In this document: positions 1 to 12,639 of the stretch, one piece after another
Layout of the letters: the number at the start of each line of letters is the position of its first letter
How positions within the stretch are numbered: position 1 is the first letter of the stretch
Origin: Aquatica leii
Lineage: Eukaryota; Arthropoda; Insecta; Coleoptera; Lampyridae
Reading direction: 5' to 3'
Length of the DNA: 64,000 nt
NCBI GenBank assembly: GCA_035610365.1
Contig: CM069433.1
Span: 80,324,236 to 80,388,235 of the forward strand
Position numbers and translations under genes: made by a program
Notes under the pieces: generated by a model
Seen by the model: only the letters and a program-made list of their open reading frames with translations
What the model was told of the DNA's origin: nothing
Database searches by the model: none

Positions 1-2689
1 AGTAACAATAGTGTAGTGTCATCAGAAAAGAGCACATCCAACATTTTAAAAAATGAATTGCAACAGTAGTAATGATATATAAAATGAGCATTTTTCTAGT
101 TTTCCAGAAAAATCTAATTCTTGTGTAGAATATAATGCAGCTGCCGGTACTAATTAGAGAACTTAGAATAAGTTGAATAACTGTTGTTAACGTATATTTT
201 GTCATAACATACTTAGAGAAGTAGCTGACCCAACCAATTATGCTAAAGAAAACGTTGAAAATTGTGGAACAAAGCATAGAAGTCTAATTTCTATTGTGAT
301 ACAATTCTTAGAAATAACTTTAACCAAATAAAGTAATTTATTGGATTTGACTTAAAATCAACTCGTCGAGATTGTTAAAAATCTGATAAGATTGTAACAA
401 CATAAATATTGAATAAAGTTGTAAGTATCTTACAAAGCCAGATGTCCATTTATCTAGGATATGAACCCTATAAATTTGGTATAAATTTTTATATTGCAGC
501 TGACGTTAAACAAAATATATTTTCAATAGATTTTTTTACTGGAACAAAAAAGATTTAAGAATAACTAATATATTGTTATCTGAACACATTGTGATAAAAT
601 TAATAAAATCCTTTTTAAAAAAGTTTTGCCAAAAGTTTACAAAAAGTGCCGTCATCGTTAGTTGAAACTGTGAGTTATAATGAAAGGTTTATATATATAA
701 TTATGAAAAAAATCAGTACGTACGTACAAAAAAATTTACTACATATCAAAAAAATGAGCCATAATTAATTAATGCAAGGTAAACTCACGCCTTATACACA
801 TTAAATGCATGTTACCAACTAGGTTAAGTTGTAAATATATTACCAACAACTGATTTTGTCCGTTTCAGCAAGTTTATTTCAAAAACTTACAATTTTTTTA
901 CTTATAAAAATTGATTTTATTAATGTACTATGTGATTTTGTTAAAATAATCCAACTGAAAATGTGACGTGCACGTCGAGACTGATATCAATTTGCTACAT
1001 CACAATTGTTAGCCTTCTTAATTAAATTTTTTTAATGTTACGGCATATATCAGAAATTTGAAGAGAAAACGACATACTTAATTCAAATTTTAATATTCCA
1101 ATTATTATAATATATACGCATCAAGCATAACAAACAGTAATAAATAAATTTAATTCTAAATTTTATAGTTATTATAATTAAATTTATTTATCAAGTGTAA
1201 AAGTAAAATAATAAATTGTGTACACAAATCGTTTACTAGTTTTCTTATAACAATTTTAATAACGGCAAAATTACAACAGATTTGTATAAGACAAATTTCT
1301 GTTAGTAACAAAATAATTTTGCGAATTCGTAATTTTTATAATAAATTATGTTTATATTGATATACGCGTACTATTTGTATTCTAATTTTAAGAAATGTAC
1401 GTGTTTATCAGTGATTATTGAAATATAAAAATAAAAATAGCATTTATAAGAAAACATTATTATTTATTAGTTCACAAGTTTCTAATCATTATTAATTTTC
1501 TTTCTACAAAGACAGTAGAATATCAACTTAAAAATATAAAAATTTTTATTAATGGTAAAGTAACTCATTATTTAAGTGTAAACTAGTATATTGAAATTGA
1601 TAACAATGTTAGTTAAAAAAAAACTAAATTTCCTGTACTTTTTTAAAGTATTTTTTTAATATTAAAAAAACCAAATATTACATTTAATTTTTTAATTATT
1701 AATTTAAGTACTGGTATACATTAACTGTAGTTTTTTATATTAATCTGGTACTAAATGATTTCTCGAAATACAACATCTCGTCATTATATCAAAGTTTTTG
1801 TTAGTGCCACTTATAAATACAAACTTTGCTAGTTGTATAACTATAATAATCTAAGCTTAGTTTTGCCTGAATACACACAATTTGTTATTAGAACGTTTCC
1901 TTATTATACACAATTGTATAGAATTCATGAGCTTAAACCACAAGTAGTGATGTAACACATCATTATTTTATAAAACTTTACGCACAGATATTTTGTAAGA
2001 ATCTCTAAAATCAAAATTCAATAAACATTAAATAAAATTTTATATTGTTTATTAAATTAGATACAATAATGTATGTAACGTTTAAGTTTAAATTGATAAA
2101 TGTTCATACTTTTTTAAAATTAGAATAACAATAACAGTAAATTATGTAAAAATATAATGAATGCAGAATTTAATATATAAAATATTAAAACTAAAGATGT
2201 TTTAGTATGTCGTAAACTGTAAACAGTAACTCTGACCATTTTAAGTAAATATCAAATACGTCTACTTAAATGGCAAACACGTCATTAATTTTTTTTTAAA
2301 TTTATATAATTAATAACAAAAGGTTTACTTACAATAGTGCGTTTATATTATTTAATATAATACAGTAACAATAATTTATATTATTTTAGAATGATTATTT
2401 AAAAAAAAAAATTGTAGGCTATAATAATATACACTTTGTTTTTAGGGATTAACAAATTTTTTTATCTGGTATATCTTTACAAAAAAAATTGTTGACAGTG
2501 GTATGATAGTTTTGTTTAAGATATAAAAGTAAAGATTCTTATAGTCATTGTCTATAGAGTTAAGATTTAAGTATTATTTTTTTAAATTAATGATTATTTT
2601 TTTTAGATTTTTATGTTGTGTATTGGTGTACATTGTTTTTGGTTCGTATGCTAGTTCTTCCAAAAAGACTTTTTGTTGTTGTTATTTTT
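1..2689. other. AT-rich spacer, nothing recognised
   Basis: The stretch is almost uniformly A+T-rich with stops in all frames and many short homopolymer runs. I see no open frame with protein-like composition, no terminal inverted repeats and no RNA gene. The open frame at 2548-2760 on the plus strand is low-complexity and overlaps the 3' side of the piggyBac relic on the other strand. Confidence 0.6.
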
Positions 2690-3480
2690 GGGCAATCATT
2701 CTTTTAAAAGAACTTCTATTACGTATTTTGTGTTGTTCTGTAGAAAGAGAAATAACGTAATGCATGCTGCATAGAAGAAGCAGTACTTTATTCTTTGAAA
2801 AATACGATACAATTGTAGTCAAAACAAATTCTAACAAAAGAACAAGCACTAATTTAGTTGTAAGTTAGTGTAAGTTAGTTTTGGTTTAGTTTACCAAAAA
2901 GAATACTTTTTTTTAAACAACATTTGATCTAAACTGTAAGAGGTAAAGAAGTTGTCACACGTTACATTATAATCCTTTAACCCATACGTCAAGTCCATCA
3001 CTACCCGACTTTGACTTTTTTAAATGTTTTCATCTTCCAATTTTGCAGTATGTACTTGTATATTGCAGAGATAGCTGGTGCTACTATAACAAACTACAAA
3101 AAATTTGATGCTGTATTTAGATGGTTTAAATGACAACGGCCTTGAAACGCTATTAAAATACACATCGGTTGGGTTCTAGCTCTGTGCTTTCTAAAAGTTA
3201 TAACAATTAATAATTTTTTAAGCACTGTAAATATCTTCCACCAGTAAATCTGCTATTAAAAAAAACCTAATTACATCGCTGCAAGTTTGAAAGTGTGTCA
3301 GTTTATGATTCAAATGTGTTTTCTTTATTATAATAAATAGTACACATAGAAGATCACGATATGCAGTTCTAGCAGTAATTTTTTTAATGGATTCAGAAAA
3401 TGCGGAATGTGAAAAACAATTTAAAATAAGTGGCTGGCGCCCACTTTTCGTTGATGAATTAAGGGATAAAACTGTCAAAA
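2690..3480 (-). pseudogene. piggyBac-type transposase relic
   Basis: Read on the minus strand, conserved piggyBac blocks appear in the right order but in shifting frames. Near 3478-3218 is an open stretch resembling the helical region before the catalytic core. Near 3127-3021 is KPSKYSIKFF, matching the family's KPxKxGIKxF block. Near 3000-2940 is TCDNFFTSY, matching the DNFFTS motif that carries a catalytic Asp. Near 2810-2750 is IVSYFSKNKVLLLLCSMH, matching the VSYxPKKNKxVxLLSxMH block. Stops and frameshifts separate the blocks, so the gene is dead. piggyBac transposases act in the nucleus and insert at TTAA; I could not define ends or TTAA duplications in this TTAA-rich DNA. The family call rests on motif order and is fairly secure; the exact ends are not. 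Confidence 0.72.
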
Positions 3481-4249
3481 TGTTTAAAACACGAATTCAT
3501 TTTTCGAAAAACCCGGACATTGTCTAGCGTTGTAACGCCCGACAAGGCTTTTATTGTTAAGTATTTTGCACACCTGTGTACTTATGATTTACATGATTTT
3601 TGCACTTTAGTGTAGGTTTTTAGGGTAAACATTTGTTTTTTTGTGTATCGTGTTTTAATTTCATATTTTCATAATTGTTTGTAGCGGATTTCCATACCTA
3701 CACCAATTTTTGTTATCTGGGGGAGTTGATGAGCACATGTGGTGAATAGAAAATTTACATGATGACGTCACGTTATTAGATTTACCGTCACATACATTTT
3801 CAAGTGGTTGATTACAATTATCAGCATACTGGAAAAAGCAATTATCGAATTAACGACTTTAATTAGAGGGAAACTCTGTGCGTTCGCTTACTTTTAATGC
3901 TCGTATGATTTAAAAAGAAATTTACTTGTGACAAAGCCTTATGTACGTTTTTTGTGTTAGATTTCAATTGAGTTTTAGGTAACGCTACAGGATGCACTAG
4001 CTAAAACATACCTGCAGGAAACTAACTGTGAGTATTACATTTACATTTAAATTTTATGATCGATTATTATTATCGATGACAATACAATATTCAAGCATTT
4101 GAATATCGTAAAAAACTATAAAACTTTTGCCATAACTTAAAGATTTCTGATCTACGACAGCTGTGTATGTAAAACGGGCAAGTTTTTAAACTGTTTGTTT
4201 AATCCTTTATTTAAACAAACTAGTATAAAACTAAAAAGTAGAAAATAAT
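3481..4249. other. Spacer, nothing recognised
   Basis: No open frame or repeat could be assigned. The part next to the piggyBac relic may hold its decayed N-terminal coding sequence, but I cannot align it. Confidence 0.4.
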
Positions 4250-4483
4250 TACTTTATAGAAAAAGTTTTTTTGAAAACCACGTTTTTCCGGTGGACTAAA
4301 AAGTAGAAAATAACTTAATTCTTCAACTTAAAACGTGGGCGCATTTAAATGTATTTTCTTAGATTATATAAGTTCTTATAAATACGTCCATGTTTTAAGT
4401 TAAAGAATTTTGTTATTTTCTACTTTTTAGTCCACCGAAAAATGCTGGTTTTTAAAAAAAAAATTCTTATAAAGTTTTACGTA
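4250..4483. repeat. Foldback element with arms of about 100 bp
   Basis: Two arms, about 4250-4345 and 4384-4483, are near-perfect reverse complements around a short AT-rich loop. The best conserved core is GGTGGACTAAAAAGTAGAAA in the left arm and its reverse complement near 4415-4436. The arms match for about 95 bases with a handful of mismatches. A short part of the core (ACTAAAAAGTAGAAAATAA) also occurs as a direct repeat at about 4231, just outside the left arm. There is no coding capacity. This looks like a foldback or MITE-type element, though a simple inverted duplication is possible. Such a palindrome could extrude as a cruciform. Confidence 0.8.
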
Positions 4484-6889
4484 TGTAAAAGTTAGACCGA
4501 CTAGGTTACTTTGCTGTACGACGTGTTGCCCAGTCGACATTAGAATTTTTATATTGCAGTAGACGAATAAACATTTTTTATTAAATAGATAAATAATTTG
4601 AGCAAAAAGAAAATAAAAATCATTAAGCGCAAATACTCGTTAACTATAGCACAACAAAAATAATCGAAAAAATACAAGAAAAAAGGTATACACGTAATAA
4701 ACGCTTATGTAATAAACAGAACTAAACTATGACCAATAAGATTATTAAATAAAAACAATTGTTTACCTCAAATAAATTAACTTAAATGCAGATATTTTTT
4801 TAAAATAAAATAAATTAGCGTTCTAAATGTTGAACTAATTCTATAATTTAAGGGATGTGAAAAATACTTACTACAGATGTATGGAGTAATTGTACATCAA
4901 TATCTTGTACAATGTTCACTACTAAAACTTTGGTGTTTATGTACTTATATTTTTAAGTACAATTAACATTTATTGTCTTTATACTATAAACAATAAATAA
5001 AATTGTTTCAAATTTTCAGTACCTAACGTTACAAATTTAAAACAAGTTAAAAAGCAATTTATCGTGCGTCAAAAGGTTAACATTTTTAATATGCGTAAAT
5101 GTGTCAATAAAAATAAAATATTTAGATCAGATGGGTTGCAGTCCTTTTCTTTCTAGGGTACGCTAAATTGCATTAGCTATAAATAGAATTGCAAAAGATA
5201 TCTTCGTTTCGTGCTTTTTGGCGTTTTATTCTTTTTGTTAAACTTTGTTTTGTAGTTTTTATTATTATTATGACAATGTACATTAACGCTTTTACTATAA
5301 AATATAGAAGTAAGAGTCAAATCTAATTTAAAGTAATAACGTTCAAAGTTTGCATAAATCTACTAAATGCTATGGATGAATGTCAAAGAATGAATTGTAA
5401 GAATAAAAAATAGCGTTTGATGTTATTAAAACCCATTACTCTTGTCACCATAAATTTATATTTGTAGATTTGTTACTGTAGTTTTTTACAATTCTGCTTT
5501 TAGTTTGACATGGAATATAAAAAAAATACTGAGTGTACTTACTTGCAATTTTTTATGCAACTGATAGAAAAAATTAAAGAAACATTGATTATAAATTAGA
5601 AAATACGTTTTATGTGTTTTTTTAATTTCAAATTGTAAAACGTAAAATTTACAACAATACCGTTTTAATTACTTTTTTCTACAATGTAACCATGCAGTTA
5701 TGCTTGACTTTATTTGAAAACAAAATCTAAGTTTTAATTTTCTACGTGCAAGTTTATGTTTTGTTAAAATTGTGTAGTCGAATAGTCGTTGTTCAAACAA
5801 CTCTTTAATTAAGAAAATTAAACTTTAAGGATGTACGTTAAAGTGATTTTTTAATCATGCACACACAATAAAAATCTAATTAAAAAAATAATCAAAATGC
5901 TTAACGTGAGATATAAAATTACTTTCGCGCAAACTAGCATCAGTCTTTTATTAAGGTCGAAGTAATGAATAAATAAAACACTTTTTGTAACTATTGGTTG
6001 GAATTACTTCTTTTTTAGTCCTTTTTTATGATGTTTGTTTACTGCAACTACACTTTACTTAATATTTTTTTAGTACTTAATCTTACAAATGCAAGTTGTA
6101 ATTGACATAACAGTTGTAGCACGGAGTAAAAAACTCAAATTACTGAATGATTGTAGTTACGTTTATTGTGTTTTATCAAGTAACAATCATAATATGCATG
6201 AAACTTTGTAGATACGAACCTTCTCTACATGACGTCTACTAAAACCACCAAGTTTAACCGACAAACTTTTCTAACTACACGTTATTTTTATGCCATTTAA
6301 AAAAAGTAGAAGTGTTAATAATGTAGAGTTGTATGTTTGCTGTATGATGTAATCCAATTTAAAATGTTAAACAAAATACATATATGTATAAGGTATAAGA
6401 CGCGACTTTTTTTTATATAACATTACATTTATAATATTTATTACATTTATAATGTTTATTACACGATATTAAAGTATACAGATAGAAACCGAACAAGATA
6501 CAATGTTTCAAATAATCAAAGTAGAAAATGCAATATACTAATGTTATAATGTAATTTAAAACAAAATTAATCGTTATTTAAAAGACAACATACATAACAT
6601 TACAAAAATGTAATGTAATGTACAAAAAAGAACAGCACGATTGTTTAAAAGAAAACTATATTTATGTTTTTAGAACCTGGGTATGATCTTGTACACAAGA
6701 GATTCACATAAGAATCTATCATTTTTCTAAAATATAAGACAATTTGATAAATTGAATTTAAAACTTCTTACTTTCACAGTTGAAAAAAATGATGTACATA
6801 ATTCAGTTTGATTTATTATTTTAATTGCCTATACATTTGTATTTTCAATTGAATACAAATCTAAATTAACTTTGTTTTAAACAATTCCT
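4484..6889. other. AT-rich spacer, nothing recognised
   Basis: No open frame of protein-like composition, no tRNA-like fold and no clear repeat structure was found on either strand. Confidence 0.55.
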
Positions 6890-7670
6890 TTTAATTTCTT
6901 ACTTTTTCCTACTTTTATTACGTGTTACGGTTTCTCTTCCTTCTCTCATTTTTTCTCTTCTTTCTATCACTTCCGCCATCCATTCAATTTTTCTCTATTC
7001 TCACCCAACAATTCATTTTATACTTTCTTTCACTCTCAACTTCTTACGTTCTTTCTCAAATGCTGTAAAATTTTCCATCTTTCTCCGCTTAATCATTTTT
7101 TCTTCTCGTCCTTCAGTTAGTATTTCTTATTTATTTTCATCATTCCCCATCTTAAATCTTGCTACTATTGTTATACACGTTAAGTTTCTGCTCTTCCTTA
7201 AATATTTTGTTTCATTAGCTATTATAATTTTTTTGTAAATATTATTATATCTGCCTTCTTCTATTCTTGCTTTTTGTTCTTGTTTCTGGTTATTCAGACT
7301 TTTTTACACTATTTGTTCCAACATTTTCTATCAATTTTTTTTAAGATAAAGAAGCATCAAAATTTATAATAATTTGCAAATAGATTTTTGCTTGAATCTT
7401 TATTATTTCAAGTTAAAAATGCGAATTCCTTTGTTTTTTAAATAATTTTTAGATATAATTTATATGCTTCTTTTTCCTCTTCACTCTCTTTCTTACATAT
7501 TTTTCTTTCTTGTGATATGTTGTCTGTCCTTCATTAATTTTTTTCTCTCTTTCTAGTATACATGCAGCTTTGTACATTGTTTTCTATCTCTCAAACTTTC
7601 TTCATACGTCATAGCTCTTTTTCTAATTTGAGTTTTAATTTTTTCCAATTTTATTTTTTCTAAATAATAA
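6890..7670 (-). pseudogene. Old 3' fragment of the LINE at 61.8-64 kb
   Basis: The plus strand is markedly pyrimidine-rich here, as it is across the LINE at the right end of the window. Several blocks align in order with that LINE: 6975-6985 (CCATCCATTC) with the same string near 61851; 7047-7085 with about 61912-61950; 7146-7172 with the ACATCTGAACCTTGCCACCATT block near 62020; 7200-7262 with the TTTAAATATTCC to ATTATATCTGC block near 62075-62135; and 7550-7660 with about 62305-62410. Most differences are C in the younger copy and T here. The fragment corresponds to the C-terminal part of ORF2 read on the minus strand and has lost all open frames. The 3' end near 6890 is approximate. Confidence 0.72.
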
Positions 7671-8387
7671 ATAAACGTAAATTCAGCGGACATCATATGT
7701 CTTAGTTAATTCTTAGTTTAAAAACCTTCTTTTAACATTAGTAAAAAACTAGTAAAAATCACAATTCATATATAAAAGTTGTCTGACTTAAAAGAATTTT
7801 CGTTTTAATAACGACCAAAGACAAAGTAGTAATGTTTCTTCACTTATCAACTTCTAACAAATGTAACCGCATCTACAATTCCAATTAAAGAAAAGAAACT
7901 CGAAAATCAATGGATTTGTACATATAATTGATCTTTAAAGAAATTCAAAATGCAAAATGATGACTACATACACCTGCTACCTAAGTTATATATATACATG
8001 CGTAATAAATTACACGACGGTCTAATATATACTTTGAAATTAAAATTTCAAATTTGTTATACCGAGAACTGAACTGAACTGAAATTCCAGAGGATAAACT
8101 AAATATTAGTTTTGCCATCGTTTTAGTTACTAGTTTCACAGGTTTTGGATTTGCACGGATTACTGAATTTTTAAGTGTAATGAATATTCCTTAATTATCT
8201 TTAAAACAATTTTGAAAAATATTCCGAAACAATTTTAGAAACATCATAGGAAGCTATGGAGGAAGCAGGTATTTAAGAAAGCCGTTTTGCTCGTAAAAAT
8301 CTAGATGTTGACAAAAATAATTCCCTTTTAATAACTGTAAAAAGCAAAATTAAAAAATACTTTTTTTGGCGATCATTTTTGTTACCA
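7671..8387. other. Spacer, nothing recognised
   Basis: No coding, RNA or repeat signal could be supported in this interval. Confidence 0.45.
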
Positions 8388-8680
8388 AAACAAGTCAGCA
8401 ATAGAATCCCATATATTGCTGGAAAGATTTAATCGCAGTGCTGAAATGCACAGTTTGAAATATACGCAATTTGTTAGAGATGGTGATGGCAGCGTTTACA
8501 GACAATTGTGTATTGAGAAAGCATAAGGAAAAGATTTAGATTGCAACAAATACTTTTGTAATAGTCCAAACCTAATAAACAAAATGATTTACCATTCTCA
8601 CAGTTGCTTCTTAATATGAGCAACAACGTAACAGAAACGTATAACTCAATTGTGTATCAAAGGTAAAACGTAGATTTCAT
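8388..8680 (+). pseudogene. Mutator-like transposase fragment
   Basis: A plus-strand frame starting near 8388 stays open to a TAA near 8528 and resumes in the same frame. It carries the order SAEMHSLKYTQF, then a GDGD-like block (RDGDGSVY), then a decayed stretch with Cys residues. A following block near 8617-8650 reads NNVTETYNSIV. This pattern resembles the Mutator-like transposase domain found in many insect multicopy proteins, where a GDGD Asp is thought to be catalytic and an xxNxVExxNSIVAK block follows. In-frame stops and a lost frame show that it is inactive. I saw no terminal repeats. The family assignment is from memory of motif order. Confidence 0.55.
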
Positions 8681-9360
8681 AAAATTTATATTAGTTTAAA
8701 TCATTACATTTACGACTATGTCAAATACATAAAATTACACAATACATATAGAAAAATTGTTAAATAACTTTTTTTTCAAAATTATAATTGTAAAATAATA
8801 TACTGTAGAAATTAGTTCAGCTTTGACCACTGTGACAAAGGCCGCAAAGATAGTAGTAGTGTGAGTGTGAATGATGAAAGACATATTAGATAAACAAAAC
8901 AAATATTGTAAATTGTAGATTAAGTTTAAGTTAAATTAATAAAAACCTACATTTTGGAATTCAAGATTGAAGAACGTACTGTGCTACCAAGCCTACAAAT
9001 ACCCCGAAAAATATGCGAACTAATTTAAAGGACAAATTGTGTCGACTAAACATATAGCGTATTCTTCGTTAAAATACATTTAAAATCATAAGCATTTATT
9101 TATTAATTTTGTCGACACTTTGGTTTCTATTTACGTTGTTATTTTGGCTTTTCATATTATTTTTTTATATTGCAATTTTCGTTTTGATTGCAAACAAATC
9201 TGTTCTTTTTAGAACAATACATTCCAATTTACCTTTAAAACGGTTCGTAAGTATTTTTAAGTTAAAATTATTTCTCATTAATTGGTAACACAAAAAAATT
9301 ACTTATTGTGGTTATGGTAAAAAATGATTAAAATACAATTTTGTATTACAGTTTAAATCT
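8681..9360. other. Spacer, nothing recognised
   Basis: AT-rich with no supported feature. It lies between two transposase relics on the same strand. Confidence 0.4.
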
Positions 9361-9735
9361 ATGGAAGATAGAACCCTAAAAGTCGTTCATTCGGAAGCAC
9401 GAAACATTCCTTGTAATGTCATCGATTTCTTCGATAAACAAAAAGTAGCTGATTAATGGATATATTCAATTGAAAAAGCTTTTAAACTTGCTGCTGTTGC
9501 AACAGGGAAACTTTTAAGTTTTACTATAAAAATTCGTAAAGAATTGCCGGACACTCACTCTTTAGAAGTCCAGATAACAAGCGTCGAATTGGTGCAGTCC
9601 ATGAAATGTATACAGTTGATCTACCTACAATCAAAGTGTTTTTTGGCCTTATTTATAAGGCAAAGCATCGTTATTTTGAAAGCTTAGATTTTTTTGATGA
9701 ATCGTATAGATCGAAAATGATTTTGTATAGATTTG
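9361..9735 (+). pseudogene. N-terminal fragment of an insect transposase-like protein
   Basis: An ATG-started frame begins MEDRTLKVVHSEARNI and continues through FFDKQKVAD, a stop at about 9454, and AFKLAAVATGKLLSF. It then needs a frame change to reach a block with FRSPDNKRR and HEMYTVDLPTIK. The HSEARxI start, an AATG block and an SPxKKRR block in this order recall the N-terminal region of multicopy insect proteins linked to IS630/Tc1-type DDE transposases. Nothing like the catalytic core is visible downstream, so the copy is 3' truncated. Stops and a frameshift mark it as dead. The similarity is from memory and should be treated as a lead. Confidence 0.4.
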
Positions 9736-12639
9736 TATCATCGTAACTTTTTGTAAATAATTTAGTTCATAAGATTCTAAAAGACAGATCTGATCTAATT
9801 TTAAATTTTGATTAAGTGTTAGTTCATTCTTTACAATACAAATGAATATATTTTATTGCATTGTACAAAAACTTATAAATTATATTATATATATTTGAGT
9901 ATCGTTCATGACATTTTTTTTGTTTAATTATCTGTTACCCAAACATGCGAATTCTCCTGTACCTAGTTCACAAGTTCAATGATCAAAGTTGTTTAAATCG
10001 TTTTGTTTTATATTGTAATATTATAAAAATATTATTGTTAGTATCGGTTATAGTTCACGTTTTATATAAATAATTTTTTTAACTGCAACTTATGCAACCA
10101 ATTCTGCTTTTGAGTACTACTCGTTTGCTCGTTGTCTAAATTTAAAAACTTTTAAATATTAGCGCCAAAATACTTTTTCATCAAACTATACCTTGTACGG
10201 TACGTACACCACCAGACACATCCGTTTTTATAAGCCTGGTCAAGCTGTAGCCTACGACTGCTCAAAAAGACGTTTAAAGTGACGACAATTTAAAGATTTT
10301 ATCATAAATGTTTGAAATAAAAAATATTATATTCGTGTAATATACGTATTAAGTAAAATGATGTGCAAGTTTAAGTGCATTAAGACAATCCCAAAGAACC
10401 GCTAGTAAGACAAACCTTGTAGCAACAAACAACAGCAACACAGAACCGCTTATGTTATCGACTGTAGTAACAGTTTCAACCGTTTAAAATAACAAAATAA
10501 ACAAGGCTGCAGTTTGTTTTTGTAAACATAGAATAACGGACACAGAATGCGGATACTGTAAAGAAAATTCACACCGCATTCGTAAATAGTATACAAGTTT
10601 TACATAGAATAATATTTGCCAAAGACGGTGCTCGGAATAATAGACGCAGATTACAAAAATTTTCCGGATTTTCATTTGCAGCAGATTCCGAAAACTATAA
10701 CAATAAATGAGCAAATTATAAAAAATACTTCAAATTATAAAATTGTTGCAACATACTAAAATTACATTACAAAAACTATATCAAAAATTTTGAATTTTAT
10801 GTTTGTAAAATTTTAAAGAAACAGCAACTTACATAAATATTTATACTTGCAAACAAATTTCTTTGATACTTTTTATTTTTAAACATGACCGAACTAGTCT
10901 ATAGAAACTATGTCAACTTCAATGCTGTTTATATTAGACGGTATATCAAATAATAACGTCAACAAAATTATGTCGTCCGGAACCAGATATAAAAAAAACA
11001 TAAAATTTTAAGAAAATTAAAAATATAAGAATAATTTGCACACAAATGACGTGAAGATAAAAAGCGTAAGGATGAAAGAAGTAAAGGAAAAAACGCCAAG
11101 AAAGATGACGTGAAGAAAAAAGAAGTTAGAAAGACCGATGTTCAAATGAAAAGTAAGAATAGGGAGAAATAATATGTGATAAATGGGAGAGTATTAAGAA
11201 ATTGTAAACACAGTAATAAATGCATCAGATGTCAACTTAAGACAACAGATTAAATTTAATTCTAAATAAAAATAATTTTTGGTTAGACTTAAAGAATTTT
11301 TAGGAGATGTGATTAAAAGCGTAAATTATATTCGAATCACGACAAAATCAAAGTCATTAAATACTTATTAGAACCAAAACTACAAAGCAAGTCTTAGAAT
11401 TTGCAAAACATTCTTGCAAAAATTGCTAAACGACTAACGATGTTAAAAACGAATGAACTGTTAAACAAAACACAAAAACCGACATGGCTTTTGTTAAAAA
11501 CAAATGTGTTAAAAACACTTGTGAAAATATATAAGGATACTGATGTTAGTCGAAAATGTTTTATATATGTGTTTTTACAGAAATTATAGAAAAATAATCA
11601 ACTACATCTAGTTTATTATCATTTAATAATAGTGTAGCTACGAGTTAGAAGTATTAACCGTAGTAGAAACAACCAAAAGTTTGTTGTATATTTATTGGAG
11701 CATTATTTTAAGATATTTTAAGATCGTAATAACTAATTGTTATGCATTTCTTAGCCGATACACACTTAATACGATTACAGAAGACGTTTCACAAAAAGTA
11801 AAAATAGTTGAAACATTGATTTACTAATCAAAACTTCGAAAAAGATTTTGAAACAAAAAAAAGTTAAAAAATTATTTCTCAAACGTTTAAAAGAAAGACA
11901 ATTTCAAGTGGCATCCCATCCATCTAAACAAATCTTAAACTTGGAAACAAAGAATGTTTTACACATGCACAGACAAAAAACCGCTGTTAATACATTGACG
12001 ATTGAGAGCCAAAAATTAAAAATTATAATCACATATTAGCGGTATAGATGAATTAAAGTAATATGTGTAGTTGCATCCCGTAAAGTCTACGACGTCAAGC
12101 GAACTCATTGTAAACCGATTCAAACTACAAAATATATTTTGGAAATTTATAACAAACAATTACTGACAAAAAAAAGCATTTACATCATCTAAATTCTAAG
12201 ATTTTTTGCAGTAGAAAAGTTATAAAACATCACGTAATTAAATAGGCAAGTATAGAAAAGCTTAGTTAAACAATAACTAAATTAAGATTGGATTGCTCAC
12301 CACGATATCGATAAAAACATGTGGAGCAGTTACAATTGATCATTAATTTTGTACATTAACGATCAATTACTATTTTGTTTTTTAGACTGATGTTTGGTTT
12401 AACAAAAAAGACTTAAGACGCCAAACAATGTTAAATAAAACTCTATTTAAAAAAAAAGGATACACATAAAGTTAGAGATTCTGATTAGAGATTTTTGATC
12501 TAAGTCTTAATGTTTTCCTATCTAAATATTATTAAAATATTAAAACATTTTTTAAATTTGCATTATAAGATCTTTTTACATTTAACTATCTTTAATCTTT
12601 GTATTCAACACAAAAATACAAAAATTATTATTAATAGGA
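9736..12639. other. Spacer with one purine-rich patch
   Basis: Mostly featureless. At about 11048-11172 the plus strand is strongly purine-rich and has a short Lys/Asp/Glu-rich open frame ending in TAA, with an imperfect repeat of GACGTGAAGA. It could be low-complexity sequence or a scrap of a LINE coding strand. The open frames at 10484-10714 (minus), 11401-11589 (plus) and 11848-12039 (plus) have no recognisable motifs. Confidence 0.35.

Noticed and set aside
2548..2760. Plus-strand ORF of 70 codons
   Set aside because: Low-complexity Phe/Leu/Cys-rich frame lying opposite the 3' part of the piggyBac relic; the minus strand gives the family motif.
3387..3527. Plus-strand 46-codon ATG frame (MDSENAECEKQF)
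   Set aside because: It overlaps the antisense piggyBac N-terminal region, has no family match I know, and is short enough to be chance.
10484..10714. Minus-strand ORF of 76 codons
   Set aside because: Composition is typical of random AT-rich frames and no motif is seen.
11048..11172. Purine-rich Lys/Glu frame as a LINE fragment
   Set aside because: It could not be aligned to the LINE at either end of the window; low complexity alone is not enough.
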